Positions 6,832 through 11,724 of a stretch of 11,724 nt of DNA are shown here, one piece after another. Numbering within the stretch: position 1 is the stretch's first letter; each line of letters starts with the position of its first letter. The stretch covers positions 1 through 11,724 of the forward strand of contig CAMNJG010000031.1 of assembly GCA_946541285.1 (NCBI GenBank), written 5' to 3'. Under the pieces are notes generated by a model. The model did not search any database. It saw only the letters and a program-made list of their open reading frames with translations, and had not been told where the DNA came from. The stretch comes from an uncultured Clostridia bacterium (GTDB lineage: Bacteria; Bacillota; Clostridia; Peptostreptococcales; Anaerovoracaceae). A program made the translations under genes and the position numbers.

Positions 6832-9012
6832 TTATACATCTACCCGCTGCCGTTCCACCAGCTTTGTGAACAGACCGTCCGCGGCCAGTAGTTCTTCATA
6901 GCTTCCCTGCTCCACGATCCGGCCTTTGTCCATGACCAGGATACGGTCACAGTTCTGGATCGTGCTCAGGCGGTGCGCCACCACAACCCTGGTACATTTC
7001 AGGGAATCCAGCGCATCCGATACCTGCTTCTGGGTTCGGTTGTCCAGCGCGGAGGTCGCTTCATCAAACAGGAGAATTTTCGGTTTCGGCGCGATGGCGC
7101 GGGCAATCAGAAGTCGCTGCTTCTGTCCGCCGGAAACACCACCCTGTCCTTCACTGATGACCGTGTACATCCCCATCGGCATGGCCCGGATATCATCTGC
7201 GATCCCCGCCATTTCTGCCGCCGCCCACGCGTCATCCAGTGTGAGCTGCGGCGCGGAAACAGTAATATTGGAAAAAATGTCTCCCTGGAACAGACTTCCG
7301 TCCTGCGTCACAACGCCCATCCGGCGCCGCAGGGAACGGAGATCCAGCGTCCGCAGATCTTTGTTGTCATAATACACTGCTCCCTTTTCCGGTGTCTCAA
7401 AACCGAGAAGGAGTCTCAGCAACGTACTTTTCCCGCATCCCGTTGTCCCGACAATCGCGAGATACTCTCCCGCGCGGATTCTGAGATCCATATTATTGAT
7501 GACATAAGGCATCTGATCGTGGTACCGGAAGGACACCCCGGACAGCTCAATACTGCCGCTGACCCGTGTGACAATCTCCCTGTTTTCCGCGATTTCCGGC
7601 TCTGCCTGCAGGATCGGTTCTGCCATCTCCAGGATCGGGCGGATCTGCGCCGCAGAAAACACCAGGTCGGAAAAGGCGGTAAAGGCGCCGGTCATCGCGC
7701 CATACGCCGCGGAAAACGCCAGGAATTCAGAAGGGCTGACACCGGATACTGCCGCGAGATAATACAGAACCGCGGTTCCGGCCAGAGAAACCGCCAGGAT
7801 AATGGCGTGATGCATTTTCAGGAACAGCGGTGGATTGAACTCCAGCTCCGCGCTTTTCGAGTAGATTTGCGCCCAGCGGGCAAACGCCCGTTTTTCCGCG
7901 CCGGAAAGCCGGATTTTCTGGATACTGGATATCAGAGCGTAGGACATCCCGGATTCCATGGCACTGCTTTCCATCTGCGCCCTGGTCTGTTTTGACTGCC
8001 ATCGCAGGGTCACACAGGCTACTCCCAGCGTGGCAAGAACCACCAGGAGTGATGGCAGGCCCAGCGCCGGAGCGTATGTGAAAATCTGATTGAGATACAG
8101 CAGGGAAACCACCGCTGAGACTCCCAGGGAGAAGACGCTGCCCAGGAGAATCGTACACAGCGCGTTGATTGCCCCGCTGCGGCTGGCGAGTTCCCCCGAA
8201 CTGAAGTGTTTAAAAAACGACGCAGGCAGACTCATCAGGCGCATCATCATCGCGGCTTCGATCGACAGCGCGGTTTTAATCTGGATCCGTCCCATCGCCA
8301 GGGAACGGGAAACCGAAAACAGCTGTGATGACACCAGTACACAGAAGATGAAGACGGCAGTCCCCCAGAGAACCGGAAGCCTGCCACTGTCAATCACAAA
8401 TCCTGTCAGCAGCCTGGTCATCCGCGGCATCATCATTCCTGTCAGAGTGACCATAAAAGTCAGCGTAACCAGTACAACACAGTCCCCCATATCCATGCAG
8501 TCCTTTATATAACTGATCAGATCTGAAATCCCGATTTTTCTCTGCGGAAGTGGTTTGTAGAAGCACAGAGCCTCTGAATCAAACTGCGCCATCGTTTCTT
8601 TGTTGACGATATTCTCTCTGCCACTCTCATCAGTCCAGTAGTACCCACTGAACGGACGGGGCAGCAGTACCACCAGCCGGCCGTCTTCACGCCGCCGTGC
8701 CAGCATGGGACCGTAAGCTTCCCGGTACCAGGAACCGGAGAGGATGACATTCCGGTACATCAGTCCATGTGGCCGGAGCGCGTATTCCAGACGCTCTCCC
8801 GGATCTTCGATTTTTCCCGGAATCGTGACCGGTTTAAAATGATAATATTTCAGTACCTCGTCGATGGCTGCCTGTGTGACGATACGTTCATCGCTGAGCA
8901 GACCGGCCCGGTGTTTTCCCAGTACCGCGGAGGCCATCTTCAGGACGGAATCCTCAAAAATCTCCTGGTCATTCATCCTGCGCTGCCGGAGCTGTTCTTC
9001 AAACCATCCCAT
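6832..9012 (-). CDS. NHLM-type bacteriocin export ABC transporter, non-peptidase member
   Basis: An exporter half with fused membrane and ATPase parts, 726 aa, matching the NHLM-system ATP-binding transporter that partners the C39 protein. The N-terminal 160 or so residues (starting MGWFEEQLRQRRMNDQEIFE, typical of this family) form a soluble domain without a C39 Cys-His pair. Membrane helices lie about 175-445. The nucleotide-binding domain about 485-726 is complete: Walker A GTTGCGKS (Lys528), Q-loop Gln570, signature VSGGQ (626-630), Walker B ILLFDE (Asp650, Glu651), D-loop SALD and His680. I prefer the ATG at 9012 because GGGGG (9024-9020) is 7 nt upstream; the ATG at 9018 is only 1 nt from it. 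It follows the C39 transporter gene by about 20 nt. The two ABC proteins probably form a heteromeric complex, which is inferred from pairing and not visible directly. Confidence 0.92.
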   Translation of the reverse strand: MGWFEEQLRQRRMNDQEIFEDSVLKMASAVLGKHRAGLLSDERIVTQAAIDEVLKYYHFKPVTIPGKIEDPGERLEYALRPHGLMYRNVILSGSWYREAYGPMLARRREDGRLVVLLPRPFSGYYWTDESGRENIVNKETMAQFDSEALCFYKPLPQRKIGISDLISYIKDCMDMGDCVVLVTLTFMVTLTGMMMPRMTRLLTGFVIDSGRLPVLWGTAVFIFCVLVSSQLFSVSRSLAMGRIQIKTALSIEAAMMMRLMSLPASFFKHFSSGELASRSGAINALCTILLGSVFSLGVSAVVSLLYLNQIFTYAPALGLPSLLVVLATLGVACVTLRWQSKQTRAQMESSAMESGMSYALISSIQKIRLSGAEKRAFARWAQIYSKSAELEFNPPLFLKMHHAIILAVSLAGTAVLYYLAAVSGVSPSEFLAFSAAYGAMTGAFTAFSDLVFSAAQIRPILEMAEPILQAEPEIAENREIVTRVSGSIELSGVSFRYHDQMPYVINNMDLRIRAGEYLAIVGTTGCGKSTLLRLLLGFETPEKGAVYYDNKDLRTLDLRSLRRRMGVVTQDGSLFQGDIFSNITVSAPQLTLDDAWAAAEMAGIADDIRAMPMGMYTVISEGQGGVSGGQKQRLLIARAIAPKPKILLFDEATSALDNRTQKQVSDALDSLKCTRVVVAHRLSTIQNCDRILVMDKGRIVEQGSYEELLAADGLFTKLVERQRVDV

Positions 9013-9032
9013 GACCATTCCCCCTTTCTTCT

Positions 9033-11213
9033 CTAATCATTCGAAATCAGCTCCGTGTAATAACCACCCAGGGCATACAGTTCCTCATGGGTGCCCCGTT
9101 CCACGACCACTCCTTTGTCCAGGACGATGATTTCGTCACAGTCCCGGATTGTGGACAGACGATGCGCGATGACGATACAGGTAATGCCCCTCTGGCGGAC
9201 TGCTTTCACCAGTTCGTACTCCGTCCGTGCGTCCAGGGCACTGGTGGCTTCATCCATAATCAGGATATGCGGATCCTGCGCCAGCGCGCGGGCGATATCC
9301 AGACGCTGCCGCTGCCCTCCGGAAAGGTTCCTGCCGCCTTCCTCCAGTTTCTCCTGATAACCCTCCGGGCGATCCATGATATCGTTGTGGATCTGCGCGT
9401 CCCGGGCTGCCAGGATCATTTCGAAATCCTCGATTGTGCGGTCCCACATTTTTATATTGTTTTCAATGGTATCTTCAAAAATAATCACGTCCTGATCGAC
9501 CACCGCGACGGAACCGGTAAAAACTTCCCGGCTGATGCTCCCGGCCGGCATCCCGTCAAACAGGATCTCCCCGCTCCACGGCTGTTCCAGACCGGAAATC
9601 AGCTTGCTGAGGGTGCTTTTCCCGCAGCCGGATCCTCCGACAAACGCGACACTGCTGCCCGGTTTCAGGTGCATGGAAAAATCCCGGATCAATGGCTCTC
9701 CCAGCCGGGAATAGCCAAAGGAGACATTCTTCAGCTCCACCTCGCCGCGGAGCTTATCACACTCTTCCGGTTCCGTCATGGTCTGCTCCGAAAACAGCGG
9801 ATCCAGCGGATACTGCATCACATCCTCCACACGTTCCATCTGAGTCCTCATTTCCTGCAGTGACTGTCCCGCGCTGATCAGCATCATCGCCGGATTCATG
9901 AAGGACTGGAAAAAACTCTGGAACGCTGTGATCATCCCCAGGGTAAACTGACCCTGCATACAGAGCCATACACCGACAAGCAGCACCACGGCATTGGTAG
10001 CCGTACTGACAAATACCGGTATCGCCCCGAGATACTGATTCAGTTTTATGAAACCGGTCACCTGCCGGTTCACAGATGCCTGATAACCGGCCCATTTCCC
10101 AAAATATCCGTTTTCCGCTCCACTGGCCTTGATGCTTTCAATCATGTGAATGCCGGAAACCGTAACCGACGCCAGTTTCCCCTCATCCCGCATCTGCACA
10201 CGGGTGAAATTGACGCGTTTCGCGGAAATCAGCTGACTCAGGAAAAGGTTCAGGCAGATGCTGAAAATCCCGATCATGGTCAACAGCGGGCTGTAACGCA
10301 GCATGACGACCAGATAGAAAACCATCATCCCTGCGCTGAGAAGCAGCGGCGCCAGCGTCTCCACCATCGTCGTGGCGATCTGCGCGTTGGCTTTCTGTCG
10401 CAGCTGGATATCCCCGGCCATACGCTGTGAAAAAAACGACATTGGCATCCGGAGCACCTTCCACATAAACGTACTGCTCCCGATAACGGCCATTTTTCCA
10501 CTGATCCTCCGGGAATATACGGCGTAGACAGCTTCCGTCGCCACCTGCAGGATGCCTACAGCCGCCAGAATCCCGATAAACGGGATCAGCAGTTCTTGAT
10601 TTTCTCCGGTCAGGAGACGATCCATAAAGAAACGGGCAAATCCCGGATTGAGGATCGAAAACAGATACCCGATGGCACTGACCATCATGACAAAAGCCAC
10701 TGCCGGCGCCGTACCGGTCAGGCGCGAGCGGGCATAGGAAAGCATACTTTTTGGTCTGCCGCCTGGCAGGAAGCTTTCCGATGGTTTAAACGTCAGGCAG
10801 ACACCGGTAAACGAACGGTCAAATTCTTCCATGGACACCTTTACGCTGCCCCGGGCCGGATCATTCAGGTAAACATAATTTCCCCGGAAGCCGCGCACTA
10901 CTACGAAATGGTTGAAATTCCAGTGGATGATGCAGGGAAAGCTTCCATTTTCCCGCAGTGCCTCCGGTTCCATCCGGAAGCCCCGGACATCCAGCCCGTA
11001 ATTCCGCGCTGCCCGGAGAAGATTCCCGGCGTTGGAGCCATCCCGGGATACTCCGCAGTCGATCCGTACCTGCTCCAGCGGGATCCACTTCCCGTAATAA
11101 GCGAGAACCATGGTCAGACAGGCCGCGCCACATTCCAGCGCTTCCATCTGCATAACCATCGGAACCTTCGCAACTTTTCCGGTTACAGGCTTCACGATTT
11201 TCGAGTTATTCAT
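9033..11213 (-). CDS. Peptidase-containing ABC transporter (PCAT, C39 family), NHLM-type bacteriocin exporter
   Basis: This membrane protein cleaves double-glycine leaders in the cytoplasm and exports the peptide. In 726-aa numbering, the C39 domain covers about 18-145: catalytic Cys28 in LECGAACL, His102 in WNFNHFVVV and Asp118 in LNDPARG. Membrane helices lie about 165-445. The nucleotide-binding domain about 490-726 has Walker A GGSGCGKS (Lys532), Q-loop Gln574, signature LSGGQ (630-634), Walker B ILIMDE (Asp654, Glu655) and switch His684. All catalytic residues are present, so it should be active. The ATG at 11213 has AGGTGG 5 nt upstream; a GTG at 11222 would add three residues and is the alternative. 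It starts about 14 nt after the adaptor gene stop. The best candidate substrate is the 94-aa Gly-Gly peptide at 138-422, and other peptides encoded elsewhere are possible. Confidence 0.95.
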   Translation of the reverse strand: MNNSKIVKPVTGKVAKVPMVMQMEALECGAACLTMVLAYYGKWIPLEQVRIDCGVSRDGSNAGNLLRAARNYGLDVRGFRMEPEALRENGSFPCIIHWNFNHFVVVRGFRGNYVYLNDPARGSVKVSMEEFDRSFTGVCLTFKPSESFLPGGRPKSMLSYARSRLTGTAPAVAFVMMVSAIGYLFSILNPGFARFFMDRLLTGENQELLIPFIGILAAVGILQVATEAVYAVYSRRISGKMAVIGSSTFMWKVLRMPMSFFSQRMAGDIQLRQKANAQIATTMVETLAPLLLSAGMMVFYLVVMLRYSPLLTMIGIFSICLNLFLSQLISAKRVNFTRVQMRDEGKLASVTVSGIHMIESIKASGAENGYFGKWAGYQASVNRQVTGFIKLNQYLGAIPVFVSTATNAVVLLVGVWLCMQGQFTLGMITAFQSFFQSFMNPAMMLISAGQSLQEMRTQMERVEDVMQYPLDPLFSEQTMTEPEECDKLRGEVELKNVSFGYSRLGEPLIRDFSMHLKPGSSVAFVGGSGCGKSTLSKLISGLEQPWSGEILFDGMPAGSISREVFTGSVAVVDQDVIIFEDTIENNIKMWDRTIEDFEMILAARDAQIHNDIMDRPEGYQEKLEEGGRNLSGGQRQRLDIARALAQDPHILIMDEATSALDARTEYELVKAVRQRGITCIVIAHRLSTIRDCDEIIVLDKGVVVERGTHEELYALGGYYTELISND

Positions 11214-11227
11214 CTGCGCCACCTGCC

Positions 11228-11644
11228 TCAGTTAAACAGCAGATCCACAATTTGTGTTGTTTTATAGCCCACTCTGACATCATACAGACCATCCGGCATA
11301 CTGATGCTGGCGATGGCGATTGTATTCCCCTCCGGGTCTTCCCCGACCGACAGGATCGGTGTCTCATACTCACCCACCTGGACATTCATCCCGGCCTCGA
11401 TGTTCTCCGCGCTGGTTTCGTCATCGAATGTCACCGTCAGGATTCCACTGCGCGCCACTGCGCTGCCAACGGCATAACTCTCCACTGCAGTCACGGAACA
11501 CCAGAAAAGGAAACCCGCCAGCAGCAGGATAATGGCGAGAAGCACGACCCAGACTGCCGGTGTCGTCACATGCAGATAGTCGTACAGCTGCTCCGGAGAG
11601 GAGATCCGTTCGATACTTTTCTCCCTGAAAAATTTCTGTTCCAT
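11228..11644 (-). CDS. Short HlyD-like membrane protein of the NHLM-type export system
   Basis: A 138-aa single-pass membrane protein. The cytoplasmic N-terminus (1-28) contains SIERISSPEQLYDYLHVT, which resembles the N-terminus of NHLM-associated HlyD-family secretion proteins. A membrane helix spans about 30-51, followed by a small beta-rich external domain (about 60-138) with GMNVQVGEY, similar to the beta domain of membrane fusion proteins. Full-length NHLM/HlyD adaptors are roughly 400 aa with a long coiled coil and lipoyl-like domain; both are missing here. In a Gram-positive cell with no outer membrane a minimal adaptor could be enough. The ATG at 11644 has AGAGGA 7 nt upstream. It is the first gene of the export operon, ending 14 nt before the PCAT start. 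Family call rests on the N-terminus and position; exact role is inferred. Confidence 0.75.
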   Translation of the reverse strand: MEQKFFREKSIERISSPEQLYDYLHVTTPAVWVVLLAIILLLAGFLFWCSVTAVESYAVGSAVARSGILTVTFDDETSAENIEAGMNVQVGEYETPILSVGEDPEGNTIAIASISMPDGLYDVRVGYKTTQIVDLLFN

Positions 11645-11677
11645 ATATGCGTCCTCTCAATATAGTCTCTATAAAAA
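11645..11677 (-). promoter_or_regulatory. Very short leader between a terminator and the first export gene
   Basis: Only 33 nt separate the terminator stem from the adaptor ATG. It contains the ribosome site AGAGGA and possible -10 boxes TATAGA and TATATT, but no acceptable -35 box: the 17-nt spaced hexamer falls inside the hairpin and does not match. Transcription probably enters by read-through of the hairpin or from a promoter beyond the window edge. Confidence 0.35.
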
Positions 11678-11713
11678 TACCGTTTCCGACAGGGATTCCT
11701 GCTGGAAACGGTA
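11678..11713 (-). terminator. Intrinsic terminator or attenuator just upstream of the export operon
   Basis: Arms TACCGTTTCC (11678-11687) and GGAAACGGTA (11704-11713) are perfectly complementary, with an inner CAGG/CCTG stem. On the minus strand the hairpin is followed by TTTTTATAG, a proper U-tract. It either ends an upstream minus-strand gene outside the window or regulates entry into the export operon. Confidence 0.85.
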
Positions 11714-11724
11714 ATGGAATCTCA

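Overview
The window reads as part of a GC-rich Clostridia (Firmicutes) genome, most likely from a gut-type Lachnospiraceae or Oscillospiraceae lineage. The signs are surface proteins ending in three S-layer homology (SLH) domains with the 'WYHDGVH' style of SLH repeat common in those families, strong AGGAGG-like ribosome binding sites, and a two-transporter bacteriocin export set of the NHLM type. Taxonomy is inferred from protein style only. All seven supported genes lie on the minus strand, so transcription runs from high to low coordinates. The plus-strand open frames are shadows.

In transcription order: (1) a strong terminator (11678-11713) closes whatever lies upstream, or acts as an attenuator. 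(2) Only 33 nt later an export operon begins: a 138-aa minimal HlyD-like membrane protein (11228-11644), a C39-peptidase ABC transporter (PCAT, 9033-11213) and a second NHLM-type ABC transporter (6832-9012). (3) After a 107-nt gap comes an SLH-anchored subtilisin-like protease (4502-6724) with a TTG start, followed by two consecutive terminators (4328-4369 and 4274-4296). (4) A separate unit with a clear extended -10 promoter (4227-4254) and a long leader encodes a 1110-aa secreted glycerophosphodiester phosphodiesterase with three SLH domains (723-4055), ending in a terminator at 603-649. (5) A third promoter region, carrying a perfect tandem 11-bp repeat (501-522), drives a 94-aa double-glycine leader peptide (138-422). 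The start of another exported protein follows (67 down to the window edge).

A plausible joint function, partly inferred: the 94-aa peptide is the cargo, PCAT cuts its leader after Gly-Gly and exports it with the second ABC protein and the small adaptor, and the wall-bound subtilisin may trim or activate peptides outside the cell, as CylA/LicP-type proteases do in lantibiotic systems. The predicted mature peptide has no cysteine and the window has no RiPP-modifying enzyme, so this looks like export of an unmodified helical peptide. The SLH phosphodiesterase is a surface neighbour whose link to the peptide is unproven.

No tRNA, rRNA, CRISPR array, transposase or attachment site was seen.
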